Shown one piece after another: positions 1 to 7,666 of a DNA stretch of 64,000 nucleotides. The notes beneath the pieces were generated by a model. That model was not told the origin of the DNA. It was given only the letters and a program-made list of their open reading frames with translations, and made no database searches. The translations under genes and the position numbers were made by a program. The stretch is from Hominimerdicola alba. GTDB taxonomy: Bacteria; Bacillota; Clostridia; Oscillospirales; Ruminococcaceae. Every line of letters begins with the position of its first letter. Position 1 is the first letter of the stretch. The stretch lies in the NCBI RefSeq assembly GCF_900109655.1, contig NZ_FOAT01000002.1, positions 214,657-278,656 on the forward strand, given 5' to 3'.

Positions 1-2
1 TA

Positions 3-34
3 AGACCGACTGCTTTCACAATCGGTCTCATCAT
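3..34 (+). terminator. Weak hairpin terminator at window edge
   Basis: A 7-bp stem (AGACCGA at 3-9 pairing with TCGGTCT at 22-28) is followed by a T-rich tract. It probably ends a gene lying left of the window. The tract is interrupted, so this is tentative. Confidence 0.35.
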
Positions 35-115
35 ATACTCTTTTATTACACTATTTGTAGTTTACACAGAATTTGGGATTGACTCGAAAAGACTAATGCA
101 TTCCTGCATTTTCTG

Positions 116-205
116 ATGTCGATCAAACTGAAGAAAGCTGAGATCGAATACAAGGACATGATCAGGTATGTAGATAAAAATCTCAAATTCAATGGCGATG
201 AATAA
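116..205 (+). pseudogene. Short ORF, possible 3' remnant of a lost gene
   Basis: A 29-codon ORF (begins MSIKLKKAEIEY, ends NLKFNGDE) stops just ahead of a good terminator at 210-249. The frame is open upstream to a stop at 80-82 without a clear ribosome site. The charged, helix-like composition looks like a protein tail, so a truncated gene is likelier than a real peptide. Family not recognised. Confidence 0.25.
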
Positions 206-209
206 ATAT

Positions 210-249
210 GACCCTGCAGGGATGTTGATTCCTTGCAGGGTCTTAATTT
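210..249 (+). terminator. Rho-independent terminator
   Basis: The stem GACCCTGCA (210-218) pairs with TGCAGGGTC (234-242) and is followed by TTAATTTTTA. It closes the short remnant ORF on the + strand. Confidence 0.65.
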
Positions 250-368
250 TTAGGGTGCGGAAAAGTTTGACGGTTACTTTATAAAATAATTTTCATAGTT
301 AATATGCTCATTTATCCGCATGAGCATTACTCTATGTAAAAGAGTGTCAGCAGCTTTTGAAGATAAGA

Positions 369-406
369 AAAGCCTTCGGGATATGATATTTATCTCCGAA
401 GGCTTT
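369..406 (-). terminator. Terminator of the BspA-like gene
   Basis: An 11-bp stem, AAAGCCTTCGG at 369-379 with CCGAAGGCTTT at 396-406, lies just past the stop of the minus-strand surface protein. On the minus strand it is followed by TTTTCTT. Confidence 0.65.
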
Positions 407-442
407 AAGTATTTAATAGTTTTTACGTATCAATGCCGCATG

Positions 443-1336
443 TCACTTTATGGTAACAGTAACAGCATTTTTGACAGCGTTTGCAGTATCCCACTTGCCG
501 TTTACTCTTGCTGCAATTGCGACTTTGTAGGTCTTGCCGGGGGTAAGATTTTTGGGAGAAGTGTAAACTGTATCGGTGATGTTCTGAGTCTGTATCCTCC
601 ACTTGCCTGCAAGGTATACAGCTATGCCGTATCTGTCAGCACCTTCAACTTTGTCCCATTTGAATCTTACCTGGTGATATTTTGCGCTGTATTCGACCTT
701 GATGTTTGTGGGGTAGGTGAGTTTTGTATCGTAGTCGAAGCGAATGTAGATGTTCTTGCCGTTGTTTTTGATGATTGCATATTCACCGTCACCGCTTACT
801 ACTTTTTCAGGATCATTTTCGGTTACCCAGCCTTCTTTATTGACAAGAGCTGCTTCTTCCGGGATCGCTTTGAAATTCTCGCCAAGAGCAAGGAACCTCA
901 ATTTATTACAATCAGCGAACATATCTGAAAAATCAGTTATATTGCTTGTATCAAAGCTGCTGAGATCAAGTGAGGTCAGATTTGAACAACCGGCGAACAT
1001 ACCATTCATACTATAACCAGTTATACCGAGTGAATTTTGCCAAAGATATTTATAAACTTCAGGATAAATTTTACTTGTATCAAAACTACTTAGATCAAGT
1101 TCTGTCAAACTTGAACAATCGCGGAACATATCATCCATAAATATTACTCTACTTGTATCAAAACCACTTAAATCAAGCGAAGTAAGGCTGGAACAACCAT
1201 AGAACATAGCGTACATGTCTGTAACTTTGCTCGTATCAAAACCGCTTAAATCAAGTGAGGTCAAGTTTGAACAATTCTTGAACATGCTGTGCATGTTTGT
1301 AACAGCATATAAATAACCATTCCACCAAATCGGCAT
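443..1336 (-). CDS. BspA-like leucine-rich-repeat surface protein, N-terminally short
   Basis: The protein has 297 residues. Residues ~14-150 are BspA/DUF285-type repeats with the recurring pattern M-F-x-x-C-S-x-L-T-S-L-D-L-S-x-F-D-T-S. Residues ~205-297 form a fibronectin-III-like beta domain. Members of this family are secreted or wall-bound adhesins, normally with a signal peptide and more repeats. Here there is no signal peptide: the ORF begins MPIWWNGYLYAV and enters the first repeat at once. Yet a canonical promoter (1372-1400) lies only ~36 bp upstream, so the start is not simply misplaced further out. A 5' deletion bringing a promoter next to the repeats is my preferred reading. No close ribosome site is seen. 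Function in adhesion is inferred from the family. Confidence 0.7.
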   Translation of the reverse strand: MPIWWNGYLYAVTNMHSMFKNCSNLTSLDLSGFDTSKVTDMYAMFYGCSSLTSLDLSGFDTSRVIFMDDMFRDCSSLTELDLSSFDTSKIYPEVYKYLWQNSLGITGYSMNGMFAGCSNLTSLDLSSFDTSNITDFSDMFADCNKLRFLALGENFKAIPEEAALVNKEGWVTENDPEKVVSGDGEYAIIKNNGKNIYIRFDYDTKLTYPTNIKVEYSAKYHQVRFKWDKVEGADRYGIAVYLAGKWRIQTQNITDTVYTSPKNLTPGKTYKVAIAARVNGKWDTANAVKNAVTVTIK

Positions 1337-1371
1337 AATTCAGGCATTTGGATTATTCACCCTTCAATATT

Positions 1372-1400
1372 ATTATAGTATATTTCAGAAGGATAATCAA
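1372..1400 (-). promoter_or_regulatory. Promoter of the BspA-like gene
   Basis: Minus strand: -35 TTGATT (1400-1395), 17-bp spacer, -10 TATAAT (1377-1372). Confidence 0.7.
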
Positions 1401-1770
1401 GCTATCTTAAAAATTACACATTCATATTAGCTCTACATAATAGTTCTCCTCCTGAATTTTTGCTGGGTGAAATGCGATTTCCTTGATTGACGTCTATTGT
1501 TAAGGGCAACGGGTTCCCTTAACACCCAAATCGCAGGGGTTACTGCGATTTGGAAAGATGCTGTGACCTCGGTATACGGCATCTTCTATACTTGCTTATG
1601 TTTGCGTTTACAGAAAGGAAACAATTACGATTTTCAAAAACGAATTAGCCCGAATGGGCTGAAAAATTTTTTATCGACCGCTGCGTATGCAGGCGAATTT
1701 GAATACCTTCAAAAAAGCATCTACAGAATTCTGAGAGTTTTGTAGGTGCTTTATATTTTTCAACACTCGG
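1401..1770. other. Gene-poor stretch with one bidirectional terminator
   Basis: No convincing gene is seen. An open frame at 1497-1745 lacks a ribosome site and its 3' end is made of the hairpin at 1714-1752. The segment 1500-1550 has small inverted repeats around a GGGTTCCC-type motif. It probably belongs to the decayed mobile element that follows. Confidence 0.4.
1714..1757. terminator. Bidirectional terminator hairpin
   Basis: AAAGCATCTACA (1714-1725) pairs with TGTAGGTGCTTT (1741-1752). There are A-runs before it and T-runs after it, so it could act on both strands. Confidence 0.5.
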
Positions 1771-1977
1771 TTTTATTATTTCACTAAAAAGGGGCATTGC
1801 ATTTTATGCAAAAGAGAGAATAAAAAATTATTTTTCGATTTTGCCTTCAAAAAAACCTGATTTTTGTAGGTACTTATGAACATAAGTTTCCCGTGCAGAT
1901 TTTCCGCCAAAAAATTTGCTTGGTATGCCAACTTGAATCTTATTTTTTCACGTAACAAAAATGAAACGGAGGCTGAT

Positions 1978-2276
1978 ATGCCGAATATTTTTCAGGATAT
2001 AAAAGACAGTGGGTAACGCAGAGACCATACCGATCTTGTTCAGAAGCTATTTGGATCATCTAATATTGAAGCCGCAAAAAGATAAACGCAGATTTTGGTC
2101 TTTCCTTAGATCACGTCGAGTTTGCACCACCCGTGAAAAAGAAGGAAACAAAAATGAAGCTTTTGAACTGGTACGCCGGGAATCGACAGAAGTTCTTATC
2201 GAATACAAAAGCTTGCTCAGACATTGAGAGCGAATTTACGATCAGCACGGAATATTATAATACTTCACAGTTTTAA
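1978..2276 (+). pseudogene. CHC2 primase fragment, copy 1 (internal deletion and frameshift)
   Basis: It starts like the other copies (M-P-N-I-F-Q-D-I-K-D) and then jumps from codon ~10 into the region after the zinc finger, losing the CHC2 core. Past the deletion a continuous frame reads through I-N-A-D-F-G-L-S-L-D-H and on to a stop at 2274-2276. It therefore preserves sequence 3' of the finger that the other copies lack. Such short zinc-finger primases are found on conjugative transposons and phages. It is not functional. Confidence 0.7.
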
Positions 2277-2464
2277 TATGTCTGTTTTGTGTTTTGCTAC
2301 AAACTTTTTGAAAAATACAAATTGCCCTTTTCGAAAATGGCTTCCAAGTGTGCTTACTTATGGAAAGACAATGACTTTCCAATAAAATTCTCCGCCAAAG
2401 AATTTGCTCGGTATGCCACTTTGAATCTTTCCTTTCACATAGAAAAAATGAAATGGAGGCTGAT

Positions 2465-2773
2465 ATGTCGAATATCTTTCAGAATATAAAAGACAGGTTG
2501 AACTTCAGAGAGCTCGTTCGTTTCTACTGTCTTTATCTGAACCGCGGCGGATTTGCCCTCTGCCCGTTTAACAACGAACGCGCCCCCTGTTTTAAAGTTT
2601 ATGAAGATCATTTTTGCAGCTTCGATTGTAGGGAGCACAGAAGCCATACTGATTTTGTTCGGATGCTTTTGGGCTATATAGTGACTGCACAGATCATTAT
2701 AATACAACTAAATTTTAATCTGCCTGTTTTGTGTTTTACTACAAACTTTTTGAAAAAACAAAATTTGCATTAA
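2465..2773 (+). pseudogene. CHC2 primase fragment, copy 2 (truncated)
   Basis: The open frame keeps a recognisable CHC2 zinc-finger primase N-terminus: F-A-L-C-P-F-N-N-E-R-A-P-C-F-K-V-Y, then a degraded C-S-F-D-C pair. The usual His after the first Cys is Asn. Homology ends near residue 75 and the frame runs out into unrelated sequence. An alternative in-frame ATG lies 12 bp upstream at 2453, but the ribosome site GGAGG fits 2465. Confidence 0.7.
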
Positions 2774-2906
2774 ACAAAATGGCTTCCAAGTGTGCTTACT
2801 TATGAAAGGACAATGATCTCCCAGGTAAATTCTCCGCCCAAGAATCTACTCGGTATGCCACTTTGAATCTTTCCTTTCACATAGAAAAAATAAAATGGAG
2901 GCTGAT

Positions 2907-3097
2907 ATGTCGAACATCTTTCAGAATATAAAAGACAGGGTGGATTTCATAGCCCTCGTTCGTTTTGCGGACTTGATTTTAACCGCATCAGATTTGCCAT
3001 CTGTCCGTTTAACAACGAACGCGCCCCCTGTTTTAAAGTTTATGAAGATCATTTCCAATGCTTCGGCTGTGGGGAACACAGAGATCATACCTACTAA
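2907..3097 (+). pseudogene. CHC2 primase fragment, copy 3 (1-base frameshift)
   Basis: The first 18 codons match copy 2. One T is missing from the run at ~2968, so the frame shifts by one. In the shifted frame the finger is better preserved than in copy 2: F-C-G-L-D-F-N-R, then C-P-F-N-N-E-R-A-P and Q-C-F-G-C-G-E-H. The frame stops at 3095-3097, long before a primase catalytic core. Confidence 0.75.
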
Positions 3098-3196
3098 ATT
3101 GATCGACACAGAAAGGACTGACAAAATAATGAATACCAAAATCAATTCCATCTTCACGAGTGCTATAAAACTTTAGAGAATTACGGAGGAAAAAAT

Positions 3197-3436
3197 TTGA
3201 ACAGAACGACCGAAACTGATACCGAATTTACCAACACAACAAACAGCATACCTGTATGGAAGCGATACACCTTAACAGTTACCGAAGCTGCCGAATACTA
3301 CCACATCGGCGAGGGCAAGCTGCGCCGTATCGCTGAGGAACACCCCACTGCGGATTTCATAATACAGAACGGAAACCGCCTGCTGTTCAAAAGACAGAGG
3401 TTTGAAAGTTTTTTAGATAATTCGACTGTTATCTGA
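3197..3436 (+). CDS. xis: Tn916-type excisionase (Xis-like)
   Basis: The product is a 79-residue basic protein with a winged-helix DNA-binding fold typical of Tn916-family excisionases: K-R-Y-T-L-T-V-T-E-A-A-E-Y-Y-H-I-G-E at residues ~22-39, then K-L-R-R-I-A. It starts with TTG, supported by GGAGGA at 3185-3190 six bases upstream. It lies directly before the integrase and probably sets recombination direction with it. It appears intact although the primase copies upstream are decayed. Confidence 0.8.
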   Translation: MNRTTETDTEFTNTTNSIPVWKRYTLTVTEAAEYYHIGEGKLRRIAEEHPTADFIIQNGNRLLFKRQRFESFLDNSTVI

Positions 3437-3444
3437 AAAGGGTA

Positions 3445-3473
3445 TTGAAAGCGACTCGGAATTGTGGTATAAT
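3445..3473 (+). promoter_or_regulatory. Integrase promoter
   Basis: -35 TTGAAA (3445-3450), 17-bp spacer, -10 TATAAT (3468-3473). Transcription would begin near 3480, which argues for the integrase start at 3517 rather than 3478. Confidence 0.75.
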
Positions 3474-3516
3474 ATAAGTGCAAATTCGGGTCTCTTTCTT
3501 TGAGAGGAGAGATTAT

Positions 3517-4725
3517 ATGAATAATAAAAGAAGAGACCATAAGAAAAGAAATTTAAGATACGGAGAAAGTCAGAACTCCGACGGAAGATATCGTTACACC
3601 TACACCGACGCTTCGGGAAAGCGAAAGGATATCTACAGCTGGAGACTCGATGCGTCTGATCCGTATCCCAAAGGCAAGCGGCGTGATCTGTCACTAAGGG
3701 AAAAGGAAAAGAAGGTCGAAAGAGATCTGTACGACCGGATCAGTTCAGACGGAGGACAATATACCGTTCTGAGCCTTGCGGAGAGATATATTTCGCTTAA
3801 AACGGGAGTCAGAGACAGTACGAGGACGGGATACAAGACCGTTATCAATCTTCTGAAGAGAGACCCATTCGGGAAAATGCGTATCGACAAGGTGAAGCTG
3901 TCCGACGCAAAGCTGTGGCTGATAAAGCTGCAAAGAGAGGACGGCAAGGGTTACAGTTCTATACATTCAATAAGAGGTGTGCTGCGACCTGCGTTTCAGA
4001 TGGCTGAGGACGACGACCTTATACGCAAGAATCCTTTTGGCTTTGAGCTTTCCACCGTCATAGAAAATGACAGCGAGCCCCGTGAGGCGCTCACTGAAAA
4101 GCAGATGGAGGAATTTCTCGATTTCATCAAAAGCGACAGCTATTATAGCAAGTACTATGACGTTGTTTTTATCCTGTTCAACACGGGACTTCGTATCTCG
4201 GAGTTTTGCGGGCTTACAGTTTCAGACATTGACTTTGATGATATGCGCCTGAATGTCGAGCGTCAGCTTATCCGCACACACGAGGGTAAGTACATCATTG
4301 AAAAGCCGAAAACTCAGTGCGGTGTCAGGTCGATACCGATGACCGAAGAGGTTGCTGACTGCTTCGGAAGGATCATAAACAGCAGGAAGCGTCTCAAAAA
4401 AGAACCGATGATAGGCGGCTGCGTTGGGTTCCTGTTCCTCGACAAAAACGATATGCCAAGGGTAGCCCTTCACTGGGAAAAGATCATACAGCACATGAGG
4501 GAAAAGTACGCGAGCGTTCGCCTGCGTCCTTTGCCGAAGATAACGCCACACGTCTGCCGTCATACCTTCTGCACCAACATGGCAAAGCGGGGAATGAATC
4601 CGAAAATGCTGCAATACATAATGGGTCATGCCGATGTAGGGGTAACTTTGAATACCTATACTCATATCAAATTCGAGGACGCTGAGCGTGAAATGAAGCG
4701 AGTAGCAGGCATAAAAACAGCCTGA
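3517..4725 (+). CDS. int: Tn916-family tyrosine recombinase (integrase)
   Basis: 402 residues from the ATG at 3517, chosen because GAGAGGAGAG sits just upstream and the promoter -10 ends at 3473. It has an N-terminal arm-binding region, a SAM-like core-binding domain (~85-190) and a C-terminal catalytic domain with every key residue: Arg226 (T-G-L-R-I-S-E), Lys265, His345/Arg348 (H-V-C-R-H-T-F), His371 (G-H-A-D) and nucleophile Tyr381 (N-T-Y-T-H-I). It catalyses insertion and excision of an ICE-type element and pairs with the adjacent excisionase. The element it belonged to seems reduced to this end plus primase scraps. A matching att repeat was not identified. Confidence 0.9.
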   Translation: MNNKRRDHKKRNLRYGESQNSDGRYRYTYTDASGKRKDIYSWRLDASDPYPKGKRRDLSLREKEKKVERDLYDRISSDGGQYTVLSLAERYISLKTGVRDSTRTGYKTVINLLKRDPFGKMRIDKVKLSDAKLWLIKLQREDGKGYSSIHSIRGVLRPAFQMAEDDDLIRKNPFGFELSTVIENDSEPREALTEKQMEEFLDFIKSDSYYSKYYDVVFILFNTGLRISEFCGLTVSDIDFDDMRLNVERQLIRTHEGKYIIEKPKTQCGVRSIPMTEEVADCFGRIINSRKRLKKEPMIGGCVGFLFLDKNDMPRVALHWEKIIQHMREKYASVRLRPLPKITPHVCRHTFCTNMAKRGMNPKMLQYIMGHADVGVTLNTYTHIKFEDAEREMKRVAGIKTA

Positions 4726-4875
4726 GTTTTACCACAATTTTACCACAGATGAAGTCAAAAATATGAGAAAACATGAGAAGATTTGAGATAATATGAACAA
4801 ATCGTCTTTACAACAAAAGCACCCCAAAACGTCGCAAACGCCTGTATTTACGGCGTTTCAGAGGAGAGTAAAAAT

Positions 4876-5334
4876 ATGATAAAAATCTGTTTCGTGTGCC
4901 ACGGCAATATCTGCCGATCGCCGATGGCTGAATTTATAATGAAAAAATTGGTATCCGATGCAGGATACAGCGATGAGTTTTATATCCTTTCAAGTGCAAC
5001 AAGCACCGAGGAACTTGGAAATCCTGTATATCCACCTGCAAGATCGGAACTTGCGGCGCACGGTATCGGCTGTGCGGGCAAGACTGCTGTTCAGCTGAAA
5101 AAGTCGGACTATGATAAATACGACTACTTTATCGGCATGGATACCGCAAACATACGGAACATGAATCGTATCTTCGGCGGCGATAAAGACGGAAAAATAT
5201 ATAAACTACTCACATTTGCAGACCGTGGGGACGATGTTTCCGACCCGTGGTACAGCCGCGATTTCGGCAAAGCCTATGCAGATATCGAAGAAGGCTGCAG
5301 GGGGCTTTTTGCTAAGCTGATTGAGGAACTGTGA
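4876..5334 (+). CDS. Low-molecular-weight protein tyrosine phosphatase
   Basis: 152 residues, normal family size. The P-loop C-H-G-N-I-C-R-S gives nucleophile Cys8 and phosphate-binding Arg14; the general acid is Asp123 in S-D-P-W-Y. These cytosolic enzymes remove phosphate from phosphotyrosine, often on capsule/BY-kinase systems, but no BY-kinase gene is in the window. A GAGGAGAG ribosome site precedes the ATG. An inverted repeat (AAACGCC / GGCGTTT) lies 25-55 bp upstream of the start. Confidence 0.9.
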   Translation: MIKICFVCHGNICRSPMAEFIMKKLVSDAGYSDEFYILSSATSTEELGNPVYPPARSELAAHGIGCAGKTAVQLKKSDYDKYDYFIGMDTANIRNMNRIFGGDKDGKIYKLLTFADRGDDVSDPWYSRDFGKAYADIEEGCRGLFAKLIEEL

Positions 5335-5351
5335 TCAAATATGCGGACAAA

Positions 5352-5382
5352 AAGGCTGCCTCATCTGAGACAGCCTTGTATT
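5352..5382 (+). terminator. Terminator after the phosphatase gene
   Basis: AAGGCTG (5352-5358) pairs with CAGCCTT (5371-5377), with a secondary CTC/GAG pairing inside. TGTATTATT follows. Confidence 0.5.
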
Positions 5383-5409
5383 ATTATTTGAGATTTATTT
5401 TCCGCCGGA

Positions 5410-6606
5410 TCAATTTTCAGCTATGCCGCCCTCGGGGAAGATCAGGCTTGCTGCGATATCGTTGATATATCCCACGAACAGCTCCTGTGTTGCTTCCTTG
5501 TTGTCTTCGCTGAGCATATCAGCTATCTTTTCGCCGAGCTTTACAGCATCTCCGAGCTCGCCCTCGCTCAATGCGCTGTCAGAGTCAAGGGACATATGCA
5601 GGCAGTGGTTGTCGTCTACCTGAATATCTGCGTCAACAGTAATATTGCCTACGCCGCTGGATATCTTTATCTTGCCGGGCTTGCCTGCAAATGTGCAGTC
5701 AGCGTATTCACCGCCGCCCGTAACGCCGAAATGATCCATACCATCAACAGTGTAGGTGTAGAAGTCGTAGCCGATACCGTCAGCAACGAACGATGTCTGT
5801 GCGGATATGCTGTTGCAGTTCATGTATATTTTCTGCTCCATATCGACATCTTTGCCTGCTACGGTAGCCTTGTTCTTGCAGGTTATGCCCTCGCCTGTGC
5901 CTATCTGGAAAGTGTCGCCGCTCTTCAGACCTGAGTCGTCAGCTTCGAGTTTAAGACTCTTTGCAAAGGTATCAACGATAAGATCAACGTCCTCCTGCTT
6001 GCCTGATTCCAGCTGAGGTATAAATTGTGCTTCAAGTATATACTTGCCGTCGAGGTAATCTCCGCCGACAAATATTATATTTATGCGCTTGCCGTAGCTG
6101 CCGTCCTCGACCCATTCATAGGTGTCGTATGCAGAGCCGATATCTACCTTTTCGTAGTTTTTATAATCTAGGTCTTTGTTTACGATAGCTTCAGCGTGCT
6201 TGGCGCTCAGGATACGTACATTATAGCTTGCGCTTATAGCAGCTGCATAGTACTCGGGGTCGGGATAAGTGAAGCTTCCCGAAGCTCTGTAAGCATCCTC
6301 TGTCTGAGTTGCTTCCGTGGTCTCAAAGCCCTCGATGTTTGCAACATCGAAGTTCGCTGTGATGTTCAGTACAGTGTTTTTGAACTCCTTGTGCACCACA
6401 TTTTCATTCAGCGGCTCAGCGGGAGCTTCCGTGGTAGTTGTTTCGTCAGCAGCGGCATCGTCGGGCTTATCCTCGTTGGAAGCAGCTGTTGTAGTATCTC
6501 CGGCCTTTGTGGTCGTATCCTTGGTATCCGAAGAGCCTGTATCTCCGCAGGCAACCATTCCCAGCCCCATTACCAGTGCAAGTGCAAGTGCAGCATATTT
6601 TTTCAT
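5410..6606 (-). CDS. Secreted lipoprotein of unknown function
   Basis: 398 residues from the ATG at 6606 (ribosome site AGGAGCGAT); the open frame upstream runs through the promoter and is not used. Signal peptide ends in a lipobox G-M-V-A-C (Cys20), so the mature protein should be lipid-anchored outside the membrane. A Thr/Asp/Glu-rich linker (~22-68) is followed by two beta-rich segments (~70-210 and ~215-345). No catalytic motif recognised. It is transcribed alone from a consensus promoter. Confidence 0.75.
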   Translation of the reverse strand: MKKYAALALALVMGLGMVACGDTGSSDTKDTTTKAGDTTTAASNEDKPDDAAADETTTTEAPAEPLNENVVHKEFKNTVLNITANFDVANIEGFETTEATQTEDAYRASGSFTYPDPEYYAAAISASYNVRILSAKHAEAIVNKDLDYKNYEKVDIGSAYDTYEWVEDGSYGKRINIIFVGGDYLDGKYILEAQFIPQLESGKQEDVDLIVDTFAKSLKLEADDSGLKSGDTFQIGTGEGITCKNKATVAGKDVDMEQKIYMNCNSISAQTSFVADGIGYDFYTYTVDGMDHFGVTGGGEYADCTFAGKPGKIKISSGVGNITVDADIQVDDNHCLHMSLDSDSALSEGELGDAVKLGEKIADMLSEDNKEATQELFVGYINDIAASLIFPEGGIAEN

Positions 6607-6675
6607 AGATAATCGCTCCTTTATGTAGTAATAGTGTAATAGCGTGTCTGAACGCAGAATAATTTTATACATAAT

Positions 6676-6704
6676 ATTATAACAAAATGTTTGGCGTTTG
6701 TCAA
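6676..6704 (-). promoter_or_regulatory. Consensus promoter of the lipoprotein gene
   Basis: -35 TTGACA (6704-6699), 17-bp spacer, -10 TATAAT (6681-6676) on the minus strand. A perfect vegetative promoter. Confidence 0.85.
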
Positions 6705-6875
6705 TAATAAATATGATTTTTGGGGCGGCTCGATGTTGGTTAATCAATTTTGGTGGTTTCCCGGTATATGATAGATGATTCGCTGTAAATATGTGTCTTT
6801 TGGGTGTGATTTGTCTTTTGATCAAAAAAAATTTTGTAAGTTTAGCCTGGAAAAAATTAATATGGTTATCCCGCC

Positions 6876-6963
6876 GACACACCTGACTTAACAGCGAACA
6901 GATGAATATAATGTGCGTATGGCGGTTATCTTTTCCCCTGCCGCAGGCGGGGGAAAAGATAAC
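6876..6963 (+). repeat. Dispersed palindromic repeat, family A, copy 1
   Basis: An ~88-bp unit begins GACACACCTGACTTAACA, has AATATAATG in the middle and ends with a perfect 14-bp hairpin (6925-6938 with 6950-6963). The same unit recurs inverted at 42540-42625. It is non-coding and too short for an IS; it behaves like a REP/MITE-type sequence. Confidence 0.7.
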
Positions 6964-6972
6964 AACATTCCT

Positions 6973-7017
6973 AATAGTTACGCCCACATCGTGAGTTGCG
7001 ATGTGGGCGTAACTATT
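6973..7017. repeat. Perfect 19-bp stem hairpin
   Basis: Positions 6973-6991 are exactly complementary to 6999-7017 around a 7-base loop. GTTTTTATC follows on the + strand. It could terminate + strand transcription or be a second palindromic element beside repeat family A. Confidence 0.6.
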
Positions 7018-7060
7018 GTTTTTATCATGGCAGATTTTTATGTTAGGGGTCTCTTGCCTT

Positions 7061-7366
7061 TTACGGCTGCTGATATCCTTGAGAGATCCGTAATGTTGAC
7101 TTTGCCGAAACATCGTAGACCATACCTGACCTTGCTACCTGTTTACCGTCCTTGTCTCTTATTACCAGAGGGATATCGTTTGCATTTTTCAGTTCATTGC
7201 TCACGATATCATACTGAATATACGGCTTGTTGACACGAACATTTATTGTTCTTGCAGGGTTAGAAACATCGAAATTGTAAGCTGAAGAGGGTATGACAGA
7301 AGTCCCGGCAGCAAATACGGAAACTGTCAGAAAAGCAGCCAGCATTCTAAACTTTTTCGTTATCAT
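7061..7366 (-). CDS. Small secreted protein
   Basis: 101 residues. A Sec signal peptide (residues ~1-29, cleaved near S-S-A-Y) is followed by a ~70-residue beta-rich domain (T-I-N-V-R-V-N-K-P-Y-I-Q-Y-D). A ribosome site AGGAGG and a consensus promoter precede it. No family recognised. Confidence 0.65.
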   Translation of the reverse strand: MITKKFRMLAAFLTVSVFAAGTSVIPSSAYNFDVSNPARTINVRVNKPYIQYDIVSNELKNANDIPLVIRDKDGKQVARSGMVYDVSAKSTLRISQGYQQP

Positions 7367-7447
7367 AGAATACCTCCTGATTTAAATTTTGGAGTTTGTT
7401 ACGAAAAAAATATGGGAACATTTTATTATTCCAACTATATTGGCAAT

Positions 7448-7476
7448 ATTATAGCACAAAAGCGGTTCTTTGTCAA
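7448..7476 (-). promoter_or_regulatory. Consensus promoter of the small secreted protein
   Basis: -35 TTGACA (7476-7471), 17-bp spacer, -10 TATAAT (7453-7448), minus strand. The leader is about 75 nt. Confidence 0.85.
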
Positions 7477-7543
7477 TATAATTAACAAAAACAATTAATG
7501 GGTTCGATCACGTATTTCTTCTTTTTACCTTTCTTTTATTTAG

Positions 7544-7593
7544 ACAGTTATATCCATATATACCGTCACTATTATAGTTTTATCCCCGTGATA
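7544..7593 (+). repeat. 50-bp scar of a sigma-like gene
   Basis: 45 of 50 bases match 11076-11125, inside the sigma-like gene carried by the spoVT element. Here it sits alone in intergenic DNA, outside the element. It must be the residue of an earlier copy or of a recombination event. Confidence 0.7.
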
Positions 7594-7666
7594 AAGGAAG
7601 ATATCAGGTAGCACAAATTATCATTTTTGTGTCACGCGTGATACTTTAACCATCATGCTAATTAGA

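Larger units (their letters stand above)
1770..3100 (+). repeat. Three tandem, decayed copies of a primase 5' region plus its leader
   Basis: Three direct repeats carry a ~190-bp AT-rich leader, the ribosome site GGAGGCTGAT and the start of one gene. Start codons are at 1978, 2465 and 2907, so periods are 487 and 442 bp. Copies 2 and 3 are close in sequence; copy 1 is more diverged. The order of events (tandem duplication, then decay) is inference. Confidence 0.75.

Noticed and set aside
3478-3516. Earlier integrase start at 3478
   Set aside because: It is only 5 bp after the -10 box and has no ribosome site; 3517 has both correct spacing and a strong site.
5410-7113. A 567-codon reading frame for the lipoprotein
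   Set aside because: The extra 5' part runs through the consensus promoter at 6676-6704 and repeat A; the signal peptide and ribosome site place the start at 6606.
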